NCBI RefSeq assembly: GCF_035046505.1 | Contig: NC_089830.1 | Coordinates: 17,723,123 to 17,787,122 of the forward strand | Direction: 5' to 3' | Length of the DNA stretch: 64,000 bases | Source: Tiliqua scincoides | Lineage: Eukaryota > Chordata > Lepidosauria > Squamata > Scincidae | Shown here: in pieces, positions 45,181 to 56,572 of the stretch | Layout: every line of letters starts with the position of its first letter | Position numbering within the stretch: the first letter of the stretch is position 1 | The notes under the pieces: generated by a model | Seen by the model: the letters and a program-made list of their open reading frames with translations, nothing else | What the model was told of the DNA's origin: nothing | Databases searched by the model: none | Translations under genes and position numbers: made by a program

Positions 45181-45245
45181 CAGTGGGTCCTCTTTATCCA
45201 CAAATTCAGAACCCAAGGATTTGACCCACCACAGGTTCCAAACCC
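45181..45245 (+). mobile_element. Tigger-like left end fragment
   Basis: CAGTGGGTCCTCTTTATCCA preceded by TA, then AACCCAAGGATTTGACCC, matches the end of Tigger-type elements. No right end was found. Confidence 0.4.
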
Positions 45246-45649
45246 ACGTCTGGATGACCTCCTAGATGTGACCAGAAAAACCTTCCAGCCGCATCCTGGC
45301 TTTCTGAGGCCAAGGGAGGCCACATGTGATGCCATTACATCTTAATATGAGCTATATGATCCCTGATAAGCTTGACCATGTATCTAGCAAGAACTACCAC
45401 CCACTTGCAAAAAACCAAATAAGCTGCTGAGGGGGACACAGGAAAGAGGAGTGAACCAGCACAAAATGTTTCGGAAAGTGTTTCAGACCTTCTGAGATTC
45501 CCTTTGTCGTGCTGTAAATGGTGGCTCGTGAAAATTCAGCACAGCCCTAGAATTAATGGAGATCCAGGAGTCCAAAGTAAAAGCCACAAGGTTCATAATT
45601 CTACATTCGTATAAACATGGAAGGATTTCCTAGAGCACAGGTCCTAGAC

Positions 45650-45959
45650 CAGGGGTGTCAAACCCGTTTCACACAGAGGGCCAAAGTTAGCATTCATGGG
45701 GTCTGCTCAGGGCCAGAAGTGACATCATTAAGCAGGAAGTTACATCATCAAGCAGATGATGGCCAGAAATCAGCAATTTAATCTCACATAGAAACTCATT
45801 AGATTCAAATGACAGAAGAGAAAAGATTTATATTTTCTCTTTAAACCTATTTATATTTTCAAGATGAGAGCCAAATTATCAAGCTGGGAGAGCCCAATTA
45901 TAATGGGGGCTGGCTAAATTGCTTCCAGGGGCCCACTAGCCTTACATTTGACACCCCTA
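45650..45959 (+). mobile_element. hAT-type element, CAGGGGTGTCAAA family (family E)
   Basis: The ends CAGGGGTGTCAAACCCG and ACATTTGACACCCCTA are inverted repeats. The flanks tcctagac and ttctagaa agree at 6 of 8, with central TA. Inside are GATGGCCAGAAATCAGCAA and AAATTATCAAGCTGGGA. Confidence 0.88.
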
Positions 45960-46221
45960 TTCTAGAACAAGCAGGTAGTCTTGCTTTCATTTGTTTGAAA
46001 GTACTGTAATGTAATGGGGAATCCCCAATAACCCAAACTGAAATCATGGTTTGTATTACTGCTGGTGTCAGCTTTAATACATGCCCATCCAGTCTCCGCA
46101 TAAAGGTCCAGGGATAGAATCTCACAATTCCGCAAGGGAGACGTGCGCCAACAGCAATTGTTTTTGCAACTAGAGTTTTTTTTTTACAAACATACTAAGG
46201 CTTTTGTGGCTCGATGACTTT

Positions 46222-46382
46222 AAAACATAATTTAATACATTGCTCAAGTCTTTAAGCCATGGATTAAAACACCTTATAGGATCTAGTCTCAATGTTTCAC
46301 TTTCAACTGTGAAATGTTGGAACTAGATCCTATAATGTGCTTTAATCCATGGCCTGAAGACTCGAGCAACATATTATGTTTT
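46222..46382. repeat. Long inverted repeat (fold-back), about 75-bp arms
   Basis: The left arm has AAAACATAATTTAATACA, GCTCAAGTCTTTAAGCCATG and TTATAGGATCTAGT. The right arm carries their complements (ACTAGATCCTATAATGTG, CATGGCCTGAAGACTCGAGC, ATTATGTTTT). The loop is around CACTTTCAACTGTG. Weaker pairing may extend to GTGGCT near 46207 and AGCCAC near 46408. The element lies in the candidate SDC3 3' UTR. Confidence 0.88.
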
Positions 46383-46777
46383 AGAATTTCTTTTCTTGGC
46401 ATCTAAAGCCACAATCCCACGAGTACTCACACTGACCTCTGTTCTTGTTTTCAAGTAAACAGATCTGAGATTGCACTGTAAATTACATATATTTTGTTGC
46501 TACAAGTCCATTCTGCTTTCTTTCTTCTCTCAATGGCTTTGCCATGTTCGGTATTTAGGATGCCATCCGCTGCATGCTTACTGGAAAATAAGCCTCCCTG
46601 GACTTACTTTGAGCAAACTTGCATAGGAGTGTGAAGTTAGAAAATCAGGAAATTGCTATATATGCTTCTGTGTGTGTGTCTGCCTGTACTGCGTGAGGCA
46701 AGCTCACAATCACCCAAGCCATTCAACTCTGAAGCATTTATAGACCTTTCGATGTGGCCCAAACACTGAGCTCCAGC

Positions 46778-47136
46778 CAGTGGTGTCACTAGGGTTTACA
46801 TCACACAGCACAAGAGGCAAGCATGTCCTCCCTATGATGGACCTTCTCCCGTGCAGTGAGCGGGGAAATGCCCCAGGTGGTGGGCATGGTGATGTACCAT
46901 TGCCCAGCCCCCCACTGGGTTTTTTTTTGGCTATAACTTTTGATAGAATAGAAATATTCCAACACAGTTTGTTTCATTGCTTTCTGCATGCAAAGACGCA
47001 TCAATGGATATATAACATGAGAGTATTACTTGAAAATACCAAGATTTTAAAAATTTTGGCCAGTAGTGGTGTCAGTCCCCCATGGACATCACCTGATGCT
47101 GCCTACATGCCTTGCACTCCCCTAGTGACACCACTG
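46778..47136 (-). mobile_element. hAT-type element, family A
   Basis: The ends CAGTGGTGTCACTAGGG and CCCCTAGTGACACCACTG are near-perfect inverted repeats. The flanks are gctccagc and gctccagt (7 of 8). It is reversed relative to 2137. Confidence 0.93.
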
Positions 47137-49291
47137 GCTCCAGTCAAGGCATGCATACAATGTATAGTTGACGATACTTGACTTAGCACCGGGCAATATC
47201 TTTAGAGCATCAAAACATCCTCTTCACAGGTTCAGAAGGAGCTCCAAATGCTTGAAGAATGGGTGGGGAGGTGGTAGAAGGCTCTGTCGTCCCCCCTCCC
47301 CATTGCACAAATGTTCTGTTACAAGCTTGCAAACATTTATACACACCCAGATTGCAGACGTGAGACGGAACACAGCGCTGCGGAGGGAAGGCGGAGCCCC
47401 AATGCAAACATGCTCCAAAATGTATACAGGCATCCCCCACAGATTTGATAGGTCAAGGAGTGGAGCAGTGGGCAGAAGCAAAAATGGTTGAAAAGTGGAA
47501 CCCAGTCTTTTTTTTTAGTCTACAAATGTTGCTTCCAATATTTTCTTAGCTAGCAAATTGCAAATGCCTTTTTGGACATTGCAAATTCCTGCTGTCACAT
47601 AAAGATTTCTGCAAATGGACTCTCACTAACGCCTTTGGTAATGGGCATAGACCTGGAGCTAAAGTTGGCACACGCTCTCTCTCTCTCTCTCTTACACACA
47701 AACACACCCCAAAACAGTTTTAAGCACCGTGTCATGTGCAAACCAACATGGGAAAAGGCAATTTTAGCCTTTAGAACAGCAGAGAGAGGTTGAAAGAGTG
47801 AAGCACGCGTTGAATGAATGGTATAATTGAAATGTGCTGAAAGAATGGATCGTCAAAAAATGAATCGTCAGAAAGCAAGGGATATCTGTATATATCACAG
47901 TTGTAGCCCTATAATTAAAAACATACTACGCATTACAAGTTGAATTCCCTCCCACACACACACACACACAAACTTGCTGTATCAGTAACCTTGGTTTGAC
48001 TTCCTTCATATATCACGGTTAGCATTTAGGCTTGCTTCATTTCACTTTTATTGCATACAATCCATTTGGGACTGTATCATATGCCTTCCTGTGGATCTGA
48101 ACCTCGCCCTCACTTCCTGGTCACCAATCAAACCATGAACACTCCATATCCAGAACAGATGTGGGTACCAAAATCACTTCCTCCCAGCCTGATGCAAATC
48201 TACGAAGTGACTGCTTTGGAGATGCAGGCTTCCCCATCACCTACACTCATCCGTTATCACCGTTTTACCCACTTTGATTTATTTACAGCACCACAAAGAA
48301 CAAACTGTTTGCCAAAGTTCATTCTGGGCTCCTATTTCTGTGCTTGGGTCCCACCTTCCCCCTGTGCAGGAAGTAAATTACAATAAGCGACGTGTAAATT
48401 ATTAGATATCCCTTCGGGATCGTGAAGGGAGTTTGCCGTTTAAAATGTGCACATCCCTGCAAAAAATAACGCCCTCGAACAGTGTTGCTCACTCCTCTGC
48501 CTAAGCTTGCAAATACTGTGTAAATTAGAGTCTTTAGGCCTCACAATGAAACCCAGCAGAACGGATCTGGGCTGTGGGGTTGAAGCAAAAATCTCTGCAA
48601 GTCTCAGAGGATCCCTGTGCAGGAAGTGAGCTGTAAGAAGATGGAGCAAAGAGCAGTTGGAAATGAAGCTATGCACAATGGGAAAAGATGCCCTCTGCAG
48701 ACCCATATGACCTCTCTAGGAAAGCAAGCCAACAGCTCTGCTCCAGCATGATGGATTGATTGGGGCAAACTGGATCAGGACCTTCATAGAGTCCACAGCA
48801 GATATGGCATCTCCTTGCGCTGGAAGTCAATGCAGCCAGACCCCTGTCTTGAAGAGTATCACAAAGCATCAGAAACCAAGCAGTCACCTTGTTAAAAAAA
48901 AAAAAAAAGTCAAGTTTCTAGTTCTCAGGGAGGTCATCTGGATCTCTCTTGGCAAAGTCACCAATTCCAGCACTCAAGCAAGGAGACATCCGGAGGGTAC
49001 TGAAATTGCTACCTGTTTGCTCCATGCACCATCGGTTCCTTGAAATGCGTTCTGCACTGGACCAAGTCCTAACTCCTTTGTTAAATATCTTTTTTTTCCT
49101 TTTAAAAACACATGATTTTTTTTTTAAAAAGTGTCAGTTTCTTCTATCCTTGTTAAAATTTCACAGACTCGATTAGAAAGACAGAAAGAGGCAGGGTGAA
49201 TAAAAGAGAGAGAGATTTTTCTTTTCTTTTCTTTTTTAAAAAGGACGGCATAGAGACGGAAAGAGACGGCGAGGCACTCGAGGTTCTGTGT
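47137..49291 (-). other. Probable proximal SDC3 3' UTR, no repeats recognised
   Basis: This stretch directly follows the SDC3 stop on minus and is free of recognised transposons apart from CT and CA runs near 47676 and 47955. Lack of repeats and adjacency to the stop fit a transcribed UTR, but the poly(A) site is open. Confidence 0.45.
48047..48283 (-). terminator. Candidate proximal poly(A) signals (two AATAAA)
   Basis: AATAAA occurs on minus at 48278-48283 and at 48047-48052, about 1.0 and 1.2 kb downstream of the SDC3 stop. Either could end a short message form. No flanking GT-rich element is obvious. Confidence 0.25.
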
Positions 49292-49458
49292 CTATGCATA
49301 GAATTCCTCCTGCTTGTCCGGTTTTTGATACGTGACGCTCGCCTGCTTTGGCTCCTCTAGAGTGTAGCTCCCCTCGTCTTTCTTTTTCATCCGGTAGATC
49401 AACAGCATCACCAGGAAGGCGGCAAAGAGGGCCCCGACGACCCCACCCACGATCACCG
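49292..49458 (-). CDS. SDC3: SDC3 last coding exon (transmembrane and cytoplasmic domains)
   Basis: The exon follows the acceptor CCACAG (AG at 49459-49460) and ends with TAG at 49292-49294. It encodes [20 protein letters not shown], the GxxxG-type dimerising helix, then [12 protein letters not shown] (conserved C1, the ERM and Src-substrate contact region), [18 protein letters not shown] (the variable region that identifies syndecan-3) and EEFYA (C2, the EFYA ligand for PDZ proteins such as syntenin and CASK). The tail appears identical to the human one as I remember it. The total visible reading frame is 379 residues plus stop across four exons, consistent with a full mature syndecan-3. Confidence 0.97.
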
Positions 49459-49825
49459 CTGTGGACAGAGAGCAAAAGGGGGGATAAGCAGAGATGGGAG
49501 AAAAGGGTGACAACGAAATAAAAACACATAACGCCACTTTCTGCACGCCTAATTTTTGTTTTTAAAAAAACTGCAAAAAATCATTTTATTTTTATTTATT
49601 ATTTAATGGGGGGACGGTGCATGGGTAATGATTGTGGCTGTACCTGCTGACACTATACCACCAATATAACCCACCTAGTATGCTTTTAAAGCAATATAAT
49701 TATATGTTTGAATGGGAGATGACCAAGAAATCCAAGATATGTTGCCTCAAGATCCATTAGGGAAGAAAGGCAAGCTAAGGGATAAGCCAAAGTTTCTCTA
49801 CCTACATCCCTTGCATACTCCTTAC

Positions 49826-50090
49826 CTATGAGGACTTCTTTTCTCTCCAGGATGTTCTTCTGGGGAAGCTGTGCGGCCGAGTTGCCAGAGTCTATCGTAT
49901 TGTCTATGAGCCCTGGCTCCGCATTCTTCCGTAGCCCCGGCCCGGCCGCTGAAGTCACCAGGGCGACGACTTCATTGCTGAGCTCCGTCCGAGCTGCCAC
50001 CTCCTCCTCGCGGATCTCAAAGTCCCCACTGACGGGAACTTCCAGTTCATTGTTCATTGCCGTTGAAAGGGTCACATCCGGAGATTCGGT
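49826..50090 (-). CDS. SDC3: SDC3 coding exon 4 (membrane-proximal ectodomain)
   Basis: The acceptor is CTCTGGCAG (AG at 50091-50092) and the donor is ATAG|GTAAGG (GT at 49824-49825). The exon has 88 codons plus one base, which joins with CG of the last exon to make Ala. It begins TESPDVTLSTAMNNELEVPV and contains SGDFEI, NEVVALV and then NTIDSGNSAAQLPQKNILER, the conserved juxtamembrane block of syndecan-3. The DSGNS serine is a possible membrane-proximal chain site. This region is where sheddases usually cut syndecans; no cut site can be assigned here. Flanking intron 4 is short (367 bp), so the last two exons form a compact 3' module. Confidence 0.95.
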
Positions 50091-50144
50091 CTGCCAGAGA
50101 GCACATGAGAAGGAGAGGTGAGAGGAAGGAAAGTCCCCTCAGAC

Positions 50145-50505
50145 TTTATTCAAGGCGGTTTACAAAGGCTGTTCTAAATCCCCGTAGGGATTTTTACAAT
50201 TGTGGAAAGGTTCTATCTTTCAAGAACCACAACATTTCAGATGGATCTTTTTGATCTGGTATCACATTCTGGCCTCCGATTTCCTCCCACGCAAGCTGAC
50301 AAGCAGCTCCTCCATCTCTCACAAGGAGGGCAGCCAAGACGCTTATTCGCTCACATCATAGAGCAGGTGGAATAACTCGGCTCGGTTTGTCAGCTGCTTC
50401 AAGGTCTCAACATTCATGGTGCCAGTGGCCTTGAACTGGCGACCTGCGGATGTTATCTTCAGGCAAACGGAGACTCTACCCTCTAGACCAGACCTCCTGC
50501 CCTGA
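50145..50505 (-). mobile_element. tRNA-derived SINE with L2-like tail in SDC3 intron 3
   Basis: On minus it reads GGAGGTCTGGTCTAGAGGGT (A box region), GGTCGCCAGTTCAAGGCCAC (B box), AGCAGCTGACAAACCGAGCC and a tail with TTTGTAAACCGCCTTGAATA. It begins only about 55 bp upstream of the exon 4 acceptor side. This is a common reptile SINE type; I do not give it a name. Confidence 0.75.
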
Positions 50506-51421
50506 TCAATGTTTCTCTTCCCCATCTGCCCCAGTTCTCTCCCCTCAATGTGACCAGAATGGAATCTGAGTTAGGAGACCGGAAAGGCTCATCTCCTCTG
50601 GACAACATCTGCCCTCCCTTTGAGGTTAGCTTCTAGCTATCAACCTGCTGAGGGCACACCAGACTGAAACAGTTCCTGCAAGTTTATATGTAACAGAGGC
50701 GGTGATCTTGCCCTGCTTCTGAATTTCTGAGGCTCCAGAAATCGGGATTAGCAGGACTTGCACAGCCCATAAATCAATCCTTTGGGGATTGTGAGGAAAT
50801 AGGTCACAATCCAAGTGTTCCAAGGCTCCAAGACTTCTCCCACAGCAGGATTGCTCAGGCACTGCCGGTGAAACATTTTCCGAAGGATCTGCTCACATTT
50901 TCCAGGGGCCCCCTGGCTCCCTTACCTTTTCAGATGGTTCTGCTCAGACAACATTTTTAGGAAGCTACAGGAGGGCATACATTGACTAAAAGTGTGGAGA
51001 GAAGTCAGGGGTACATCTTACGGAGTTCATTAAGGGCCTCCCTCTGTTTTCCCCTATTATTTGAGCACTGATGGACCTACGAACTGGGGTAAGGAAGCAC
51101 TGTTCAATAGAAAGGCATATTCTCCTTTGCTCTTGCCTTCCCTCCTTCATATCCCATGATCCTTTTGGCAACCCAATTGGTCCCCAGAGTCCTCCGTCAT
51201 TCTGCAAGGCCTCAAGGCTTTTGCCTCTCTTGGAGTGGCAGGGATCATCCCAGAATATCGCACAGCTCCCTAATTACATGGGAGCAATCCTGTTATCCTT
51301 TGCCACTAAGTGTAATTAAAGGGCAGAGGAAGCCCAGGGCTATATTTGTGGGGGGCGGGGGGGGAGTGATGAGATCAGACAAATCACTGCAACATTCAGT
51401 GAAAGCATCTTTCAGTTAGAC
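50506..51421. other. SDC3 intron 3, nothing recognised
   Basis: Unique-looking intron sequence. A G-rich tract lies near 51345-51366. Confidence 0.5.
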
Positions 51422-51700
51422 CAGAAATTTTCAATAGGTGGGCTGTTTGGGGCAACTGGTGTGCCACAAAAGGTCCACAGGTGTGCTGCAGAAGGTTGGA
51501 GCACAGCACTGAAAATCGCTGAAAAACCTGTCTGGGTTTTGTGGTGCCCGTGGAGGCACAGACAATTTATTACTACAAACAGTTGCTCTAGAAACAGCTG
51601 CAGAACCTGGATGAGTCTCCTGGGAGCCAAAAGTGACATCACGAGAGATGAAGATGATAAAAAAAAAAAAGACCATAAAGGTCAGTGTACCATGAGAATG
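51422..51700 (+). mobile_element. hAT-type element, family D, partial
   Basis: It starts CAGAAATTTTCAATAGGTG and contains GTGCCACAAAAGGTCCACAG and GTGCTGCAGAAGGTTGGAG. The left flank agttagac shows the central TA. The right end is lost. Confidence 0.6.
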
Positions 51701-51714
51701 AAATAGCTGAGTTA

Positions 51715-52190
51715 CAGCCCAATCCTAAACAGTGCCATTGGCTCATCACCAGCGTGTACTGTTGCAAACGTGCCATAAAGCACGTTTGTGAGCCTTCAGC
51801 GCTAGCCCAGCCCTGGGCTAGCGATGGTGGAAAGCCAGTGCTCCACTGCTCAGTGGTTGCCCAAACCGTAGGGCAGCGGAGAGATAGCTGGGAGCATTGC
51901 GAGAGGTGGGGAGGAGGTGTCCTGGGTCAGGGGGAGGTGCGGGGAGGGGGCAAGGAGGGGGCGTGCTGGGGAAGGGAGTGGGGTGGGAGGGGGGTGGAGC
52001 TGGTGGAGGTCAGCTCCACCGAATCCAGAGCCTCCACGGTGGGCCCTGCGGCCCAACACAGAGACTATTGATTCTGAGCCAGTCCAAGGGCTGCCGCAGA
52101 ATCTAGTAGCCCCATTGTGGGGCTATTTTCCTTACCTGGGGGAAGAGGATGAAAGCTCCTTTCCCCCGAGGAGCTGTTCTCTCTCTCTCC
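51715..52190 (+). mobile_element. TIR element, 22556-type, right end lost
   Basis: It starts CAGCCCAATCCTAAACAGTG after TTA and carries GCAAACGTGCCATAAAGCAC and the GGAGG-rich tract of the 22556 copy. Confidence 0.7.
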
Positions 52191-52364
52191 ACTCTTTGAC
52201 ATCCCTGAGTATGACAATCAATGATCACTGATTATCAATGATAATCAATTATCATTCATCACTGATGGGGCAGGCACCATCAAAAGTCAAACCTGGACCC
52301 AAGTCGAATGCGTTTGATGCCAACTTATCTCAATGAAACAACATTTAATTTTAAAAGACACTAA

Positions 52365-52876
52365 GGGTGCAATCCTAACTTGCGCTGGAACAGGCAAGCG
52401 AGGAGGCTTGCGCTGTATGCAGTGCAGGATTGTGGCCAGCAGTGGCTTAGCCAGAAGCAAGGGGAAACTTTTCCCCTTACCCCTGGGTAAGGGCTGCTGG
52501 CCCCAATGGGTCTCCTTGGACTTGCGCCACCTTCTGAGATGGCGCAAGAGGCTTGAAGCTGCTCTGTTCTCTCCAGGGACGGGGGTTGGGATCCGGCATA
52601 ACTGGCGGATCCCAGCCCCGCCTCTGGCTCCCCGTGTGCCCGCCCATCGCCCTCCTTCCCCCCACCCAGGAACATCTCCCTCCCCCCTCCCCCGCACACC
52701 TACCTTTTCTGCTTGTGTCAGTGCAGGTGGGCCGACACAAGTGGCGGAAGGGAAGCCAGCGCAGGAGCCTGGCTTCCTCCCATGGAGGTGCAAACATGCT
52801 TTTCAGCACATTTGCGACCCTCCCAGGCCAGCCCAAGGGACTTGGGCTGGCCAAACTCAAAGTTAGGATTGCGCCC
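52365..52876. mobile_element. TIR element of 512 bp with TAA duplication
   Basis: The ends GGGTGCAATCCTAACTT and AAAGTTAGGATTGCGCCC are inverted repeats, flanked by TAA on both sides (52362-52364, 52877-52879). The GC-rich interior gives long frames on both strands that have no family pattern. Confidence 0.82.
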
Positions 52877-52899
52877 TAAGAGCAAATGCTTCAGGCTCA

Positions 52900-53445
52900 G
52901 AGAGTGAATTAACAGCTTTTAAACATGGTGGACAGCTAAATGCCAGCCCTGACCATCGCATGGCTTTCAGGATGAGTGAAGATGGTACCACCCAGCTAGG
53001 CTGTCCTCCCCTGTGGCAGGATACATGTGGGGCCGGTATTTGGCTCGGTGTCCATCCAAGGCAGCAAGGTGAGGGGTGAGTCTGAACCGCTCCCATGATG
53101 CCTAACCGGCTCCAGGAGGCAGGCAGGCGAACCCCTTGCCTGGACTGTCAGGCTGGTGAGGGACTTCCTACTGGATCTGAAGTCCGGCTGCCTTGCCCCC
53201 TTTGGGGGTGGCGTTGAAAGACCTGAGCTGGCAATTGCCAACGTTGGGCCTCAAGCCAGGCGGTATGCCCAATGAGATCGCAGGGGGAGGCAGACGGCTA
53301 GGACTGTTTCCCCCATATAGCCCCGCATGTCTGATGTTTATAGTTTATTGCCCTGCTGCAGTTTAAAAGTTAATAAAGTGGCTCATTTTCATCCAAGCTG
53401 AAGTCTGGCTTCTTTATTGTGCGTGCAGGGGGGTAAAGTTGTTCG
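52900..53445 (+). mobile_element. Possible solo LTR-like fossil
   Basis: A dense, repeat-like block ends in AAGTTAATAAAGTGGCTC followed by GAAGTCTGGCTTCTTTATTG and TGTGCGTGCA, which resembles the poly(A) part of an LTR. No internal retroviral genes are present and the left end is unclear. It looks like a degraded, non-coding remnant at most. Confidence 0.25.
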
Positions 53446-54081
53446 AGATTGTGCCAAACTGCACTTCTACAGTGCATTGAAGGTCGATGGCCAGGAGGGG
53501 GAGGCAAAGACTGTGTGTTCTTCAACATATACCCAGCCCTGAAGTATGCCTTACAATCAGGAGGAAGGCAGGTCTCCAGAAGTGAAAAGTGGTAGCCTGT
53601 GAGCTCATTTGGGAACAGAGGGGAGGTGCCTCTATCAGCACTGGGAAGTCCAGCAGCAGCTCACAGTTTACCAAGGAGATCAGCTACAGTCAGGCCTGGG
53701 GGGGGGGAAGCCAAAATACAGGATGTTGCAAAGAAAGAGTGGAATTTTGCTAGCTACTTCTTGTTACACATTAAACAAAAGGGTCCCCATGGGATGGAAG
53801 CAGTGAAAATAGCAACAGCTATTATTGGACGTCAACACACTGTGAACAGCTCCTGTAGAGGTTCACCTTCCTAGCATCAGCTATGAGCCAAGCCGTATCT
53901 CAGTCTCAGGGTAATGCTGATGCAATGAATGGATGGGAGAAGTGGTAAAAAATAATCACAGCATACAGCAAAGATATCTGTGCACACGCACCTGTGTTTG
54001 TGTACACTCACACATGCATGAAATTGTGTACACTCACACATGTATGCCAGTGAAAGGTGACAATCATGAACACCGGTATAC

Positions 54082-54119
<38 letters not shown>

Positions 54120-54480
54120 ACTCACCCCTTTTTGGAAAAAGGCGTACAAAGTTCACAACATAGGTGTGCTCAGTCCTCCGTGTCTGCAGCAGGACCCCAA
54201 TGTGCAGAGTGTTGATTGGCTGGGCCTTGCGATAAGCGCAAAGCCACCTCCCTCTGGCCTACCCAGTTAGCTGCCTAGAGTGCTGTTTGGCTGGCCCTTC
54301 CTACTCTTGTCCTACTCTCAAGAAATGTTGTTTTTCGAAAAGCAAGGCAAAACAGATGGCTTTTAAACGGGGAAAAAAAAGAGGTGTCAAATTAATGTTT
54401 CAATGGCTAATCATGCCTGGAAAAAAGGAGATTTAAGAAGCCTGCCTCTTCAGAAAGGAGGCCAAAAGCTGCGCTTGTAC
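53446..54480. other. SDC3 intron 3; GT microsatellite, otherwise nothing recognised
   Basis: A GT run lies at 54084-54118, next to shorter CACACA-rich text from 53985. I see no other feature. Confidence 0.55.
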
Positions 54481-54492
54481 TGGAGCAAAGTA

Positions 54493-54775
54493 CCGTCCAA
54501 CCTCGGCGTCCACGAGGGTTCCTTTTGTGGAACCCTTGCAGATGCTGAAAATTGTGGATAATGAAATCCGCAGGTGGGGGTTGGCATCTGCACCTGGGAG
54601 GTGGTCTGAGACAGGGGGAGGTTTCTGAAGCACATTTCTGGTTTTGGGAAAAACTGGAAGTGTGCTTCTAAGGCCTTATGGGAGCCTCAGACCACCTCCC
54701 CCAAGAAGTACAGGTCAACCAGGACCAGCAGTTGGTCAAACCTGCGGATCCCAAATCAGCAGGTAACATGACCTG
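54493..54775. mobile_element. Short Tigger-like element
   Basis: It is bounded by TA on both sides, with CCGTCCAACCTCGGCGTCCA and GAGGGTTCC on the left, like the right end of the 12880 element, and CAGGTAACATGACCTG on the right. Confidence 0.55.
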
Positions 54776-55394
54776 TAGCATGAGGGTGAGTTCTGAGTTC
54801 ATTTCAGCTCGAACAAACGCTGCAACCAGTTTCTAATAAAGGAGAAATATCAACGACATATGCAGCCGACGGAATTCCATCCAATAGTGGCATCTCTCTA
54901 GCCCATGATTCTTAAGGGCCCATTCCAACACACAGGTGTGGTTTTCTACACAACAGAGAACAGCATTTGCTCATCACCAAACCAGCCAAGCTGTGCAGCT
55001 GTGCAGTTGGCCGATTTAACTGGGGACAGGAAGGCACCTTTTCGAGGGGACAAGGGAGAAGCATCGCCAAGATACAAAAAGGCGGCCTGGGTCCATAATA
55101 CGTAGAAGCAGGAAGAACGGTTAGGATAAAAAGTTGGCAAGCATTTCCAAGCAGAAGATGTTTCACAAATGCTGTTTGCTCCTAGTTATTTGCACTGATT
55201 TGGGTGATGAAAACTGTACTCAATTTTCCAGAACTAAAGCAATTTTCTTTTCTTCCCCCCCCCCCCAAACAGCTCTTGACACCAAACCTGAATGTCTCCT
55301 CTTTGAAATACGACTCTCTCATGTTGCTGCCCAAGTTGGCAATATTTTGCCAATATTTGCCAAGTTGGCAATATTTTGCCCATTCATTATTTCC

Positions 55395-55545
55395 AGCAAC
55401 TGTTACCCTGCACATGCCTGATCTTGTCTGATCTTGGAAGCTAAGCAGGGTCAAGCCTGGTTAGTACTTGGATGAGAGACCGCCTGGGAATACTGGGTGC
55501 TGTAGGCTTATACCATAGTCTTTCGAGACTGAAGGTTGCCAACCA
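55395..55545 (+). mobile_element. 5S-rRNA-derived SINE in SDC3 intron 3
   Basis: The element starts AGCAACTGTTACCCTGCACA, has the 5S text GATCTTGTCTGATCTTGGAA, GCTAAGCAGGGTCAAGCCTG and GAGAGACCGCCTGGGAATAC, and ends with the tail TAGTCTTTCGAGACTGAAGG and TTGCCAACCA. It is the cleanest single-unit copy. Confidence 0.92.
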
Positions 55546-56094
55546 TTTCCAGATCAGACTGACGTGAAACAATGAGAGCCATCCTTCACAGAGACTGCAA
55601 GACTGGTGTAAAAGTCAGCATTGTGATGGAAATGGTCAAAAATGGGTGTGACTGGATACGCACAGCTCAAGCTGTGAGCCTGCTGTCCCTTTTTGGCCAT
55701 ACACTTGTCCCTTTTTGGCCAAACGTGTGACCATCTTCAAAGAATCATGCTCTTTGAAGCACTCTTCCTGCTTCTGGCAAAAGCTGGCCGTGCACAGCGC
55801 CAACTGGCCAACGCTTAACAAAACCACCTCCCATTCTCCCTTTCCAGGTTACGGTGCAGAGTGTTGAATGGCTAGCACTTGGGATAGTCAACAAACTGCT
55901 TCTTTCCTTGTTTCTTGTTCAGAAGAAGGAATAAGTAGATTTTAAAATCCTGAATTGTGTGAAATTTAATGGCATGAACATGCTGGATGCCTGGAAAAAA
56001 TGTATTAAACATAACAACAAATTAAACAAAACAACAAATGCCTGCCTGAAGCATGGAATGGAAATGGAAAAGAATACGGTGGAATGGCAAAAGA

Positions 56095-56512
56095 GAAAGG
56101 AAAGCAGTGTTGGGTACAGAGCTGATTCTCTGTGAACTGGGCATGTTCAGCCTGGAGAAGAGAAGGCTGGGAGGGGATATGATAGCTGTCTTCAAATACC
56201 TAAAGGGCTGTCCTATGGAAGAAGAGAATAATTTCTTGTCAACTGCCTCTGAAAGCAGAACTAAAACCAGTGGGTACAAACTGCAAGGGAGGAGATTTCA
56301 ATTAGACCTCAGGAAAAAATTCCTGACCGTCAGGGACGTTCAGCAGTGGAACAGATTGCCGAGAGAGGTGGCAGACTCTCCCTTGCTAGAAATATTTAAG
56401 GAGAGGCTCAACAAGCACCTGTTGGAGATACTCTAAGAGGATTTCCTGCCTAAGGCAGGGGGTTGGACTAGATGACCTATTAGGCACCTTCCAAATCTAT
56501 GATTCTATGAAA
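56095..56512 (+). mobile_element. Classic CR1 LINE 3' end in SDC3 intron 3
   Basis: It encodes LGMFSLEKRRLGGDMIAVFK, YLKGCP, FLTVRDVQQWNRLPREVADS and LEIFKERLNKHLLEIL, then a short 3' region with GGTTGGACTAGATGACCTA and the typical ATGATTCTATG end. It belongs to a different CR1 subfamily from the TTCTTATG-tailed copies. Confidence 0.9.
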
Positions 56513-56572
56513 TGACAAAGAGCGGAAGCAGCTCTCACTCACAGAAGAATAGGACCATGTGCTCCTCTAAGT

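Larger units (their letters stand above)
41041..49291 (-). other. Candidate SDC3 3' UTR and downstream region, extent uncertain
   Basis: SDC3 messages are known to have long 3' UTRs. From 49291 leftwards I see no other gene, and the tract ends in an AT-rich block (41040-41420) that reads on minus like a transcript end. If it is one UTR it is about 8.2 kb, longer than in mammals, but it includes several transposon insertions (43974-47136). Closer AATAAA motifs on minus at 48278-48283 and 48047-48052 would give a much shorter UTR. The sequence alone cannot decide between them. Confidence 0.35.

Noticed and set aside
1-48000. LAPTM5 or MATN1 coding exons, the expected neighbours on the SDC3 3' side
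   Set aside because: No frame resembles either protein. They probably lie further left of the window.
52287-52866. Long open frames on both strands (about 170 codons)
   Set aside because: They lie within a GC-rich non-autonomous TIR element; composition explains the lack of stops.
52900-53445. A retroviral insertion
   Set aside because: Only an LTR-like end is suggested. There are no internal genes or paired repeats, so I keep it only as a low-confidence fossil in the feature list.
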